From assembly GCA_023410055.1 (NCBI GenBank), contig JAEYQK010000066.1, forward strand, positions 119,750 through 183,749: DNA of 64,000 bases, read 5' to 3'. Shown in pieces: positions 1-9,200 of this stretch. The position numbers and the translations under genes are program-made. Position 1 is the stretch's first letter; each line of letters starts with the position of its first letter. The notes beneath the pieces are model-generated. The model was not told where the DNA came from. It ran no database searches and was given only the letters and a program-made list of their open reading frames with translations. Source of the DNA: Acidobacteriota bacterium (GTDB lineage: Bacteria; Acidobacteriota; Terriglobia; Terriglobales; Acidobacteriaceae).

Positions 1-728
1 GGATCCCAACCCCACCAGCCGCCCCAGCCGAGAACTTTGTAAGCCCAGTAGGAACCGAGAAAGATTCCAACGGTCAGGAAGCCCCAGGTGACCATCGTCC
101 AGCGGCGAGTGATGTGTATCCACTTTTCGCCGGGGTATTTCATGATCAACGCGGCGAGCGCGAAGGCGAAGGGGATGGTGAATCCGACGTAGCCGAGATA
201 GAGCATCGGCGGATGAATAACCATTTCGGGATACTGCAAAAGAGGATTGAGTCCGTTGCCGTCGAGCGGGGCGTTCTTCACCAGTGAGAATGGCGGTGCG
301 GCGAAGTTAACGATCGATAGGAAGAATACCTGGACGGCCGCGACGATGACGGAAGCATGAGCGACGAGTCTGATGTCGACTTTGTGGCGCAGGCGCAACA
401 CGAGCCCGTAGGTAGAAAGCAACCATGCCCAGAACAGTAGGGAGCCTTCCTGGCCGGACCACAGCGCGGCGAACTTGTAGGGCAAGGGCAAGTCGCGATT
501 GCTGTGCTGCATGATGTAAGCGAGCGAGAAATCGTTGCTGAAGGCGGCAGTTACGAGCGAAGCGGCGGCAGCGGTGACCGCTATCCAAGTGGCGATTCCG
601 GCGCGTCGCGCGGTTTCAGCGAGGCGGTCGGCAGGTTGCTTTTGCAGGAGCGCGAAGGCACCAGCAATAAATGAATACCCGGCGAGCGCCAGTGCGAGGA
701 GTAGCGAAAAACTTCCTATCAGTGCCAT
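1..728 (-). CDS. ccmF: Cytochrome c maturation protein CcmF, N-terminal part (gene cut by window edge)
   Basis: Translating the minus strand from the ATG at 728 gives about 242 residues with no stop before the window edge. The protein is polytopic. It carries the tryptophan-rich heme-handling motif WGGWWGWD at the cut end and, before it, YPEMVIHPPMLYLGYVGF and the ALWSGQEGSLLFWAW stretch typical of CcmF/CcsA heme lyases. CcmF acts in the inner membrane and attaches heme to apocytochrome c together with CcmH. Family members are around 650 residues, so roughly two thirds lie outside the window. The other ccm genes would be expected beyond the left edge. Confidence 0.9.
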   Translation of the reverse strand, partial: MALIGSFSLLLALALAGYSFIAGAFALLQKQPADRLAETARRAGIATWIAVTAAAASLVTAAFSNDFSLAYIMQHSNRDLPLPYKFAALWSGQEGSLLFWAWLLSTYGLVLRLRHKVDIRLVAHASVIVAAVQVFFLSIVNFAAPPFSLVKNAPLDGNGLNPLLQYPEMVIHPPMLYLGYVGFTIPFAFALAALIMKYPGEKWIHITRRWTMVTWGFLTVGIFLGSYWAYKVLGWGGWWGWD

Positions 729-734
729 GAGTAC

Positions 735-835
735 GTTTCGCCCCTACGGGGCTGGATGATGATGTTGGTTGTTTACCCAGCGCTTCCGCGCTGGGCTAAT
801 TGAATACCGGCCCTGCGGGCCTGTGATCACGGTGC
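735..835. repeat. REP-like palindromic repeat, copy A
   Basis: Two adjacent palindromes follow the ccmF start: cccctacgggg-type and cccagcgcttccgcgctggg. This style recurs at 51.9 and 52.8 kb (palindromic GC clusters around ccc-gtagggg and agcccggcac). The short translations that cross it look like repeat translations. The rest of the gap to 1058 shows no gene I can support. Confidence 0.55.
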
Positions 836-1058
836 GAACGTACGTCCCGCTTTCAGACGAAATAGAAGCCGCGTCTTCAGACATAAGCGAAAAGCCGCGC
901 CGCAGCCACGAACCAGCAACAGACAAAGCGGTTCCCACAAGTGTTCGGAACCTGATTGCCACGCGTAAGTTGTATTGCGACAACTCCTTACCCCGCGTAA
1001 GGTGAGTGCCCAACTAGCTCAGATTCAGGTGAGTAGAGAAAGTTACAAAAAGAAGGAT

Positions 1059-1436
1059 TCAGGCAGCGCGGTCGGATGAATGTTTTACGAGGGCAATGAT
1101 CTCGGCAGGAGGACAGGGCTTCTGGCGAAAGATGATGTTGAGGCCGTCGTAATTAAGGTGAGCGTCAGGAAGACCGCTGAGGACGACGACAGGAAGATGT
1201 TGGTCGAGTTCGCGGATCTTTCGCACGAACTCCACGCCGTTCATACCAGCGAGCAGATGGTCGGTGATGACAATTGAAATGGAGTCGCGACTGCCCTCCG
1301 AGTAGACCTGAGTGATAAGTAACAGCGCCTCTTCTGCTTGGAGAGAGGAGACCACTTCGAAGCCTGCGGCTTTCAAGATGGCAGCCCTTGTTCGCAACTG
1401 TAGGGCGTCATCTTCTACCAGCAACACCTTGCGCAA
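1059..1436 (-). CDS. Stand-alone response-regulator receiver protein
   Basis: A 125-residue single-domain CheY-like receiver. It starts RKVLLVEDD, giving the acidic pocket. The probable phospho-acceptor Asp lies in VITDHLLAGMNG, followed by VVVLSG with the conserved Ser and a C-terminal Lys in RQKPCPP. There is no output domain, so it probably relays a signal by protein contact. The start is a TTG with GGGAG about seven bases upstream; no ATG is available before the receiver fold. No histidine kinase is adjacent. Confidence 0.8.
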   Translation of the reverse strand: MRKVLLVEDDALQLRTRAAILKAAGFEVVSSLQAEEALLLITQVYSEGSRDSISIVITDHLLAGMNGVEFVRKIRELDQHLPVVVLSGLPDAHLNYDGLNIIFRQKPCPPAEIIALVKHSSDRAA

Positions 1437-1573
1437 CTGTGCGCTCCCAAAGAAGTGGTTGTAAGCGCTTTCATCGTTGCTGGATTCGATGTTTGTGAAA
1501 ACGCTCTGCGTGCTTTAGGCGAAAGCCGGGGATGCACATGGCGCCCCCAAGCCTTCGCTGAGGACTTCAAGAT

Positions 1574-1834
1574 CTAGGCCGCATTAAACCGATCGCGAAC
1601 TTCTTTTTCTGCCCGGATCCAATCTTCTACATCCGCGCCGTGCTGAAACCCGCGCTGCTGGAAAAATTCGTAAGCACGCAGTCGAATCGCTTCCTGCAGA
1701 TCTACCGTGCGAGTGGTGACGGTCGCTACCTGCTTGGAAACAGATGCTTTTTTCGTTGCTGGAGTTTCTTTTGCTACTTTTGCTTCAGCTGCTTGTGCGG
1801 GTTTCTTTGTTCGTGGACGCTTGGTCGTTGCCAT
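1574..1834 (-). CDS. DUF2934 domain protein with basic Ala/Lys-rich N-terminus
   Basis: An 86-residue protein. Residues 1-45 are low-complexity and Lys/Ala/Thr-rich, resembling histone-like tails. The C-terminal part has the DUF2934 signature IRLRAYEFFQQRG followed by an acidic DVEDWIRAEKEV segment. The function of DUF2934 is unknown; it is common in Acidobacteria and Proteobacteria. An in-frame GTG three codons upstream (1843) is nearer to the GGAGGG ribosome site, so the true start may be there. Confidence 0.7.
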   Translation of the reverse strand: MATTKRPRTKKPAQAAEAKVAKETPATKKASVSKQVATVTTRTVDLQEAIRLRAYEFFQQRGFQHGADVEDWIRAEKEVRDRFNAA

Positions 1835-2102
1835 TAGAGACACTACCCTCCGTTTTGTGAATTCTGGCGGATTGTTAGTGCAGTGAGGAACTACGCTCTG
1901 TGAACGATCCTATGCTCACCACCAATTGAAACCACTATACCGCGATGTGCAGGGTGTGTGCATGAAGGAAGGATGAATAATTGTGATCTGCTGGACGAAT
2001 TGTTGTTTATCAAGGCGTTAGCGGTTTTTGTTCTATGATTAAGCCTAGATTTTGAGTTGCTGGTGAGTTCTGAAAATACCTCCCTTCCCGATTATCTTCG
2101 CC

Positions 2103-4010
2103 ATGCTTTTGTGTGCTCTCGGATGTCAGATTCTGAATGCGCAAGAGGCATCGGTATCGCCGTGCACCAAGGAGCCTTGTCCGGAAAAGGACCAGGCGGT
2201 ATTGCCGAAAAAGGTCGAGCCGCGGAAGGATAGCATTGTCGTAACCGGCACGTTCGATCCGGTTCAAATCAACGAGGTTGACCGCGCAGTATCGCAGTTG
2301 CCCGTACGCGATACCTCAGTCCTCCACAGGTCAGCGATCGAATACCTTCAGGTGGAGCCCTCAGTCGATCTGCGAGAGCGTGCTCCGGGTGGTGTGCAGA
2401 GCGACGTGAGCATTCGAGGCTCATCGTTTGGACAGACGCTGATCCTGGTGAATGGACTTCGGGTGAGTGATGCGCAGACTGGGCATCACAACATGGACCT
2501 GCCGTTGCCGCTGGAGTCTCTCGATCGAATAGAGGTGCTTCGCGGTGCGGGGTCGACGTTTTACGGTTCGGACGCGCTGGGCGGAACCATCAACTTTATA
2601 ACGTCCCCGCCACCTACGTCGGAGTTTCGGCTCGGCGCAGCGTTTGGTAATTTCGGGACGAACATTCAGACTGGCTCGGCAGCGTTCGTGAGAAAGAAGT
2701 TGAGTCAGCAGTTCAGCTTTGCGAGAAGTCTTTCTACGGGATTCATGCCTGACCGCGATTACCGCAGTCTGTCCGGGATGTCGAACAGCAACTTGAAAAC
2801 GGCGCTGGGTAATACCAATGTGCTGCTCGCGTATAGCGATCGGCCGTTTGGGGCCGACCAGTTCTATGGAAATTATCCGTCGTGGGAGCGGACAAAGTCA
2901 TGGCTGGCGATGCTGCAACAGGATCTCGGGAAGAAGACGCAGCTGGATTTTGTGTATCGACGACACTCGGATGTGTTCGATCTTTACCGTGGGCAGCCGT
3001 GGAGATACGAGAACAATCACGTAACCGATAGCTGGCAGGCGGCGCTGCGAAGACAAGAACACCTTTCACAAAACAGCACACTGGCGTACGGAGTTGAGGG
3101 CTACCGCGAAGACATCGACAGCACGAACCTGGGAGTACACGCGAGGAATCGTGGCGCGGTTTATGTGAACTACGACATGCGCGCGTTGAAGCGACTATCG
3201 TTTTCCGTCGGCGGGCGTGAAGAGATTTACAACTCAACACGCGGCGAGTTTTCTCCGGCGGCGGCAGTGGGTTACTGGCTCGGTCGTGGATTCAAACTGA
3301 AGGGCAGCGTGAGTCATGCGTTCAGGGTGCCGACGTATACGGATTTGTATTATCACGATCCGGCAAACGTGGGGAATCCGGGGCTTCGTCCGGAGTCGGC
3401 GTGGAGCTACGAAGGTGGCGTGCAGTGGGATCGCGGCGGCCGCGTGAGTGCCAGTGCGACGGTGTTTCACCGGCGCGATCGTGACGTGATCGACTATACG
3501 AAATGCGTCGCAGGTTCAACGGCGTCGCTTATACCGTGTGACGGCAAGTGGCACGCGCTGAACGTGGACGCGCTGAACTTCACGGGAGTCGAGACAGCGA
3601 TGCGCATCAGGCTGCCGCGAACGAACGATATCACGTTGGCGTACACGGGACTGCATGGTTCGCAGGCTGAATTGCAGGCGGTTTTGTCGCGGTACGCCTT
3701 CAATCACCTGCAGAATAACGGCACGGTCGCATGGCAGGGGAGACTCCCCGGTGGAGTGTTCGCGCGAAGTCGGGTCGGTGTGGCACAACGGTATTGTTCA
3801 CAGGCGACCTGTGCTGCGGGTCTGACGGATTCATCGCATGGCGGTGCTTATGCAATCTGGGACGCTGCCGTATCGCGACAGTTCAGCTATGTTACGGCGC
3901 GTCTCGCGTTCTCGAACCTGACCAGTACCCGGTATGAGGAGATTCAGAATGTACTGATGCCGGGGCGCTCGGTATTATTCGGAGTAGAGTTCATCTTTCC
4001 CAAGAAATAG
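2103..4010 (+). CDS. TonB-dependent outer-membrane receptor (BtuB/CirA-like)
   Basis: A 635-residue receptor without the carboxypeptidase-like extension seen in the other receptors here. It has a TonB-box-like DSIVVTG near residue 43. The plug domain includes VSIRGSSFGQTLILVNGLR and IEVLRGAGSTFYGSDALGG, and the C-terminal beta-barrel ends in a Phe-containing strand (LFGVEFIFPKK). It would import a siderophore, cobalamin or similar ligand; no riboswitch is visible upstream. The signal peptide looks short at the ATG (2103), which also lacks a ribosome site. In-frame codons reach back to 2067 and would give a better signal peptide from the CTG at 2070, so the start is uncertain. The next gene is 23 bases downstream. 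Confidence 0.85.
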   Translation: MLLCALGCQILNAQEASVSPCTKEPCPEKDQAVLPKKVEPRKDSIVVTGTFDPVQINEVDRAVSQLPVRDTSVLHRSAIEYLQVEPSVDLRERAPGGVQSDVSIRGSSFGQTLILVNGLRVSDAQTGHHNMDLPLPLESLDRIEVLRGAGSTFYGSDALGGTINFITSPPPTSEFRLGAAFGNFGTNIQTGSAAFVRKKLSQQFSFARSLSTGFMPDRDYRSLSGMSNSNLKTALGNTNVLLAYSDRPFGADQFYGNYPSWERTKSWLAMLQQDLGKKTQLDFVYRRHSDVFDLYRGQPWRYENNHVTDSWQAALRRQEHLSQNSTLAYGVEGYREDIDSTNLGVHARNRGAVYVNYDMRALKRLSFSVGGREEIYNSTRGEFSPAAAVGYWLGRGFKLKGSVSHAFRVPTYTDLYYHDPANVGNPGLRPESAWSYEGGVQWDRGGRVSASATVFHRRDRDVIDYTKCVAGSTASLIPCDGKWHALNVDALNFTGVETAMRIRLPRTNDITLAYTGLHGSQAELQAVLSRYAFNHLQNNGTVAWQGRLPGGVFARSRVGVAQRYCSQATCAAGLTDSSHGGAYAIWDAAVSRQFSYVTARLAFSNLTSTRYEEIQNVLMPGRSVLFGVEFIFPKK

Positions 4011-4033
4011 CGGTTCGTGAAGAGAGAAAGTGC

Positions 4034-5644
4034 ATGCCAGAAGGATGTTCTGGGCCCTCATCTGCCCGAGAGACGCGTTCGGTAGATTGTGAAATTACTC
4101 CGCAAAAGCTGATCTTCCGCTACTTTCTTGTACTCACGTTCACGGCCCTCGTGGTCGGATCGGTGTTGCTCAACGTCGCCGCGCTTCGGTTGCTGCCTAC
4201 GCGAGGCGACACCATGTACCCAGAGACGGCGAATGTCCTTCCGGGTATCGCGTTGCTTAGGGGCGGGCACGTTTATCCTGACTTCAACGGTTACCCGTTC
4301 TTCCCTTCGGTGTATGGGCCGTTGTTCTATTTCTGCATTGCAGCTTTCGCTCGCATCTTCCATTCAGATCTTTTCGTGGTGCTCGTTTGCGGACGGGTGC
4401 TGTCTTACTTTTGCTTTATCGCGTCAGGACTGTTTGCGTTTCTGATCGCGCGACGTCTCGGTTGCTCGCGTCGGTATGCGATAGCGGCTTGGCTCGGCAT
4501 CGCGTTCTGCGCGGATTTCTATCGTTGGAATGTGACGTTTCGGCCAGACCTCCCCGCGCTGATGTTAGGACTGGCAGCGATCTACCTTGTTTTACGCGCG
4601 GGCTCCGATCGTCGAGGACTTCTTGTTGGTGCCGGATTGTGTGTAGGAGCTGCGTTCTTGCTGAAGCAGTCCGTGTTCATGGCCGCTCTAGCAGTCATGG
4701 TGTGGCTCGTCAGCAGCAAGCGGTTCCGTGATGCCGGGATATTTGTTGCGTCGGCGGGAGCGCTGGTCATCCCGGTGTTCGGGTTCTTGCAGTTGCGCGA
4801 ACCGGCTTTGCAGAGGGTAATGGCGTTGCGTTACGCACCTCACGATGTTGCGTCGGCTGTGGCGATCGTGCAGCATGCAGTGTTCAGAGCTGATGGCGCG
4901 CTGCTAATGACGCTGGCGCTCGTGGCTATCTTCTCGAGTGCGCGGCACCGGTTGCTGCTGATCTACTTTGTGTGCGGGTGGACACTGCCGCTCTGGGCGC
5001 TGATGCAGACTGGCGCGAATGCCAATTACCTTCTCGAGGGATGGAGCGCCTGCGCGCTGTTGTTGCCCTGCGCGCTGCTCGCGGTTGAGAAAAGCTGGCC
5101 GCGGTTGCAGGTGGTGTGGCGCGGGGCGCTTGTACTTGGATTGGTCGCGGTTCTTGCTGGACAGACGGGGCTTTGGAAATATTTCACGGCACGACGAATG
5201 CCGCCGAAGTTCGGGGAGGTCGCGCTGCTACGCGATCTCAAGGTGTTTGGTGATGTTCCATACTTGACGGGAAACGGACGCGATCCGGAATTGCCGGAGC
5301 CGTTCCTCGCACACATGTTTGCAGTCACGGGGCATTGGTCTCCGGCACCTGTCGCGGCACGGCTGGATGCGCGCGTTTACGATGTTATCTTCCTCGGCGA
5401 GGATCGGGGCTTCGTTCGCGGATGGCGCGGGGTGACGAACATCGATCCGATACTGCTCAATCACATCAACGTGGATTACGACGTAATTTGCACGACGGGA
5501 GAGTTCGTTGTGCTGACGCCTAACTCACGAGTGGTGCCATTCACTGCATCGATGGCGACGGAAGTGCTCGGGCAATCGTGCGTTGCGCCGAGGTCGTCAA
5601 CGCTGTCTTCGGTGGTGAAATTCGAGGTATTCCAGCAGAAGTGA
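4034..5644 (+). CDS. Polytopic membrane protein, GT-C type glycosyltransferase-like
   Basis: About 536 residues with roughly ten hydrophobic segments. The first extracytoplasmic loop contains GDTMYPE, followed by FFPSVYGPLFY. An acidic loop after the first membrane helix and a Tyr-Gly-Pro motif are usual in GT-C/PMT-type enzymes that use lipid-linked sugars. No glycan substrate can be inferred. A purine-rich stretch (agagagaaag) precedes the ATG. It lies 23 bases after the receptor gene and probably shares its transcript. The assignment is by topology and motifs only. Confidence 0.6.
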   Translation: MPEGCSGPSSARETRSVDCEITPQKLIFRYFLVLTFTALVVGSVLLNVAALRLLPTRGDTMYPETANVLPGIALLRGGHVYPDFNGYPFFPSVYGPLFYFCIAAFARIFHSDLFVVLVCGRVLSYFCFIASGLFAFLIARRLGCSRRYAIAAWLGIAFCADFYRWNVTFRPDLPALMLGLAAIYLVLRAGSDRRGLLVGAGLCVGAAFLLKQSVFMAALAVMVWLVSSKRFRDAGIFVASAGALVIPVFGFLQLREPALQRVMALRYAPHDVASAVAIVQHAVFRADGALLMTLALVAIFSSARHRLLLIYFVCGWTLPLWALMQTGANANYLLEGWSACALLLPCALLAVEKSWPRLQVVWRGALVLGLVAVLAGQTGLWKYFTARRMPPKFGEVALLRDLKVFGDVPYLTGNGRDPELPEPFLAHMFAVTGHWSPAPVAARLDARVYDVIFLGEDRGFVRGWRGVTNIDPILLNHINVDYDVICTTGEFVVLTPNSRVVPFTASMATEVLGQSCVAPRSSTLSSVVKFEVFQQK

Positions 5645-5707
5645 TGCATCGTGATCGATGCGAGAATGCGTTATAGCAGAAGGTAGCTAGCCGGCAGCAA
5701 GTGCTGT

Positions 5708-8700
5708 TCAGTGAAAATCGTGAGAAACAGTCTCTGCTTGGGTTACGTGTAGAGGGGCCACTCGTTCGGCTCTTACGGAAATCACGTTGTCGAGATTTTG
5801 AAGTATTCCTTCCACCATCAAGAATTGTTCCGATACCAACATCAGGCGATGCTGCTCGAAGAGATCTGGCGTGATGATTGCGTTGGAGATGCCGGTTTCG
5901 TCTTCGAGACTCAGGAAGACGAATCCGCTGGCTGTTCCGGGGCGCTGACGGGCGATGACACAACCGGCTGTGCGGACTCGGACGCCATTGCCTAGTGCGG
6001 GCAAGTCGATTGCCTTGCGAACTCGCAGGCGGTCCAACTCGCGGCGGCGATAGGCCATAGGGTGCGGGCCAACGGTGAGTCCGGTGCCGCGGTAGTCGGC
6101 GACGAGGCGCTCGTCGGGAGTCATCTTCTGGAGCGGTGACGAGGCATCGTGCTCCGATATGTCGTCGAGCAATGGGCCGGCCATTCGTGCCGCGCGTTCG
6201 ACCTGCCAGAGGGCGGAACGACGGTGGAAGTAATCTGGTGATCGGGTGATCCGGTGATCGGGTGATTGATAGAGGGAGTTGAGTGCGCCGATTTCGGCGA
6301 GGGCGACGAGTTCGTTTTTGCGGAGTTCGGGGACGCGGCGGGCGAGTTCGTCGACGGAGGCGTAAGGGCGCAGGCGACGGCGCTCGACGAGCGCGCGCCC
6401 GGATTCTTCGCGGAGGCCATGGACGTAGCGCAGGCCGAGACGCATGGCAAAGAGATCGGATGATCGGGTGATCGGGTGATCGGGTGATTGAAAAGCAGGT
6501 GCCTCCACTCCGCCGCTGAACGCGGCTCCGGTCGGGATGACGAGGTCTTTGTGATCCTCGATTGTGCAGAGCCAGTCGGAGCTGAGGATGTCTATAGGAA
6601 AGACTTTGAGGCCGTGTCGCTGGGCGTCTTTGACGATGGTCGACGGGTGGTAGAAGCCCATGGGTTGGTTGTTGAGCAGGGCGGCGGTGAAGGCGGCGAG
6701 GTAGTGCGTTTTCAAGTAAGCGCTGGCGTAAGCGAGAAGCGCGAAGCTGGCCGAGTGTGACTCGGGGAATCCGTAGAGCGCGAACGAGACGATCGACTGG
6801 ATGATCTCTTCTTGTGCTTTGGGGTCGATGCCGTTGCGGGTCATGCCGGCGCGGAGTTTGGCTTCGATGTCGCGCATGCGCTTTTCGGAACGCTTGAATC
6901 CCATGGCGCGGCGGAGTTCTTCGGCTTCGCCGCCGCTGAAGCCGGCGGTGATCATGGCGATGCGCAGGAGTTGCTCCTGGAAGAGCGGGACGCCGAGGGT
7001 GCGGGAGAGAACTGGTTCGAGCGACGGATGTGGGTAGGTGACGGGTTCGCGTCCCTGGCGGCGCTTGATGAACGGGTTGACCATGCCACCGACGATCGGG
7101 CCGGGGCGGATGATGGCGACCTGCACGACGATGTCGTAAAACTTTTGCGGCTTGACGCGAGGGAGGCACGACATCTGCGCGCGACTCTCGATCTGGAACA
7201 TGCCGACGGTGTCGGCCTTTTGCAGCGCCGCATAAACTTCGGGATCGTCGGCAGGCAGATGAGCGAGGTCGACTTCTTCTTTGTAGTGATCGCGAATGAG
7301 TTGAATGGAATCTTCAAGGACGGCCATCATGCCGAGGCCGAGTAGGTCGACCTTGATGATACCCATGTCGGCGCAGTCTTCCTTATCCCACTGGACGACG
7401 ACGCGGCCGGGCATGGAGGCAGGTTCGAGAGGGACTACAGAATCGAGTTGTCCCTGACATATGACCATGCCGCCGGAGTGCTGGCCGAGATGGCGCGGGA
7501 GGTCCTGCACGGCGAGGCAGAGTTCGAGATACTTTTGCAGGCGCGAATGGCGCAGGTCGAAGCCTGCGTCGCGGAACTGGCGCTCTAGTGTGTCGCTCGG
7601 GTCTTTATACTCCCACGAACCCACCATGGATGAGAGGCGGTCGAGAGTCTCGCCGTCAAAGCCTATGGCTTTACCGACTTCGCGGGCAGCGGAGCGTCCG
7701 CGATAGGTGATGACGTTGGCGGTCATGGCGGAGCCCATTTTGCCGTAACGTTCGTAGACGTACTGGATGGCGCGTTCGCGCTGCTCGCCGCTGGGAAGAT
7801 CGAGGTCGATGTCCGGCCACTCGCCGCGCTCTTCGGAGAGGAAGCGTTCGAAGAGCAGATCCATGCCGACGGGATCGACGGCGGTGATTCCGAGCGAATA
7901 ACAAACGGCGCTGTTGGCGGCGGAACCGCGTCCTTGGACGAGGATATTTTGCTCGCGGCAAAAGCGAATGATGTCCCAGACGATTAGGAAGTACCCGGGA
8001 AGTCCGAGCTTTTCGATCAATGTGAGTTCGCGCTCGATTTGACGGCGGGCGCGTTGGCGAAGGCCGGGCGAAGCGGCGCCGTAACGATTTGTGTATCCTT
8101 CTTCGGTGCGCTTGCGCAGGAACGACATCATCGTGTCGCCATCAGGGACGGGGTAGCGCGGGAATTCGTAGCCAAGTTTGTCGAGCGCGAATTCGATGCG
8201 GGAGGAGAGTTCGACAGTGTTGGCGATGGCCTCGGGCACGTCGGCGAAGAGGCGAGACATTTTTTCGGGAGACTTGATGTAGCGTTCGGAATTGCGCGCG
8301 AGTAGGCGACCGGCGGTGTCGAGGGTGCGGTGCTCACGAATGCAGGTGAAGACGTCGAGAATCTCGCGGCGTTCGGGACGAGCATAGCGAGGGCCGTTGC
8401 TGGCTATGAGCGGAAGCTTTAATTCGCGGGCGAGTGCGGTGAGTGCCTGGTTGCGTGATTCTTCTTCGCGCTGGTAATGGCGCTGAAGCTCGATGTAGAC
8501 GTTCTCGCGGCCGAAGATCGCGATGAGTTCATCGAGTGTGCGCCGGGCGGCATCGAGGCCGCCGGTTCTGAGAGCATGCGCGAGTGGGCCGTGCTCGGCG
8601 CCGGTGAGAGCGATGAGTCCGCTGGCATGCTCGGCCAGTTCGTCCGGACGCGCGGCGATTTCGTGTGGCAGTGCGTGTTTCGGATCGCGTCGCGTGGCGG

Positions 8701-9121
8701 CTGACATTTCGTGCCAATGATTTACCGGTCGCATCTTCATGCGCGTGATCAGACGGCAGAGGTTCTGGTAGCCGGTGCGAGTGGCGGCGACGAGAGGAAG
8801 ACGAAAGACGTCGGGGGATCGTGGGACGAGAGCACCGGGCGATCGGGTGATCGGGTGATCGGGTGATTGAGGAATCTGATGAGCGGATGAACGGATGAGT
8901 GGATGAGCGGAGAAACGACAAGTTATTTCTGAGCCGATGTGGGCGCGGAGGCCTAGCTTCTTTGCAGCTATGTGAAAACGAGGTGCACCGTAGACGCCGT
9001 CACGGTCGAGCAGGGCCATGGCGGGGATGCCGAGTTGGGCACAGACTTCCGCGAGTTCTTCGGGCACACTGGCGCCTTCGAGGAAGCTGAAGGCCGACGC
9101 GGCATGGAAATCGACGAACAC
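5708..9121 (-). CDS. dnaE2: Error-prone DNA polymerase DnaE2 (ImuC)
   Basis: A 1137-residue C-family polymerase starting at a GTG (FVDFHAASAFSFLEGASVPEE, the usual DnaE2 N-terminus of the PHP domain). The catalytic carboxylates are in WPDIDLDLPSGEQRE, preceded by GRGSAANSAVCYSLGI. A C-terminal OB-fold precedes the family-typical SHDFH end. It is the polymerase of the SOS mutasome and performs translesion synthesis with ImuA and ImuB. It is some 60-80 residues longer than usual because of insertions such as QSPDHPITRSSD encoded by 8-bp tandem repeats. These lie in variable loops and keep the frame. It is the last gene of the imuA-imuB-dnaE2 cassette. Confidence 0.95.
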   Translation of the reverse strand: MFVDFHAASAFSFLEGASVPEELAEVCAQLGIPAMALLDRDGVYGAPRFHIAAKKLGLRAHIGSEITCRFSAHPLIRSSAHQIPQSPDHPITRSPGALVPRSPDVFRLPLVAATRTGYQNLCRLITRMKMRPVNHWHEMSAATRRDPKHALPHEIAARPDELAEHASGLIALTGAEHGPLAHALRTGGLDAARRTLDELIAIFGRENVYIELQRHYQREEESRNQALTALARELKLPLIASNGPRYARPERREILDVFTCIREHRTLDTAGRLLARNSERYIKSPEKMSRLFADVPEAIANTVELSSRIEFALDKLGYEFPRYPVPDGDTMMSFLRKRTEEGYTNRYGAASPGLRQRARRQIERELTLIEKLGLPGYFLIVWDIIRFCREQNILVQGRGSAANSAVCYSLGITAVDPVGMDLLFERFLSEERGEWPDIDLDLPSGEQRERAIQYVYERYGKMGSAMTANVITYRGRSAAREVGKAIGFDGETLDRLSSMVGSWEYKDPSDTLERQFRDAGFDLRHSRLQKYLELCLAVQDLPRHLGQHSGGMVICQGQLDSVVPLEPASMPGRVVVQWDKEDCADMGIIKVDLLGLGMMAVLEDSIQLIRDHYKEEVDLAHLPADDPEVYAALQKADTVGMFQIESRAQMSCLPRVKPQKFYDIVVQVAIIRPGPIVGGMVNPFIKRRQGREPVTYPHPSLEPVLSRTLGVPLFQEQLLRIAMITAGFSGGEAEELRRAMGFKRSEKRMRDIEAKLRAGMTRNGIDPKAQEEIIQSIVSFALYGFPESHSASFALLAYASAYLKTHYLAAFTAALLNNQPMGFYHPSTIVKDAQRHGLKVFPIDILSSDWLCTIEDHKDLVIPTGAAFSGGVEAPAFQSPDHPITRSSDLFAMRLGLRYVHGLREESGRALVERRRLRPYASVDELARRVPELRKNELVALAEIGALNSLYQSPDHRITRSPDYFHRRSALWQVERAARMAGPLLDDISEHDASSPLQKMTPDERLVADYRGTGLTVGPHPMAYRRRELDRLRVRKAIDLPALGNGVRVRTAGCVIARQRPGTASGFVFLSLEDETGISNAIITPDLFEQHRLMLVSEQFLMVEGILQNLDNVISVRAERVAPLHVTQAETVSHDFH
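6237..6267 (-). repeat. 8-bp tandem repeat inside dnaE2 (site 1)
   Basis: About four units of gatcgggt, with one variant unit, read on the coding strand as QSPDHRITRSPD. It lies between the polymerase core and the C-terminal OB region. Confidence 0.85.
6454..6489 (-). repeat. 8-bp tandem repeat inside dnaE2 (site 2)
   Basis: Four to five units of gatcgggt, encoding QSPDHPITRSSD on the minus strand directly before the LFAMRLGLRYVHGL segment of DnaE2. Confidence 0.9.
8841..8910 (-). repeat. Two adjacent 8-bp tandem repeats inside dnaE2 (site 3)
   Basis: Positions 8841-8868 hold the gatcgggt array and 8878-8910 hold a second array of an 8-bp unit close to ggatgagc. They encode QSPDHPITRSPG and HPLIRSSAHQ in the PHP-domain region of DnaE2. 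Confidence 0.9.
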
Positions 9122-9137
9122 TCAAAACCCTTTGGCC

Positions 9138-9166
9138 GCGGATCGACACGGATCGACACGGATCAG
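9138..9166. repeat. 10-bp tandem repeat between dnaE2 and imuB
   Basis: Two and a half units of gatcgacacg lie in the 79-base gap upstream of dnaE2. It is a different unit from the 8-bp arrays, in the same cassette. Confidence 0.75.
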
Positions 9167-9200
9167 GAATAAAGAAGACTGCCGAACAGCCAGTGTTAGC

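Noticed and set aside
5541..7169. 542-codon open frame on the minus strand
   Set aside because: Arg/Pro-rich translation in another frame of dnaE2, and it overlaps the glycosyltransferase-like gene end.
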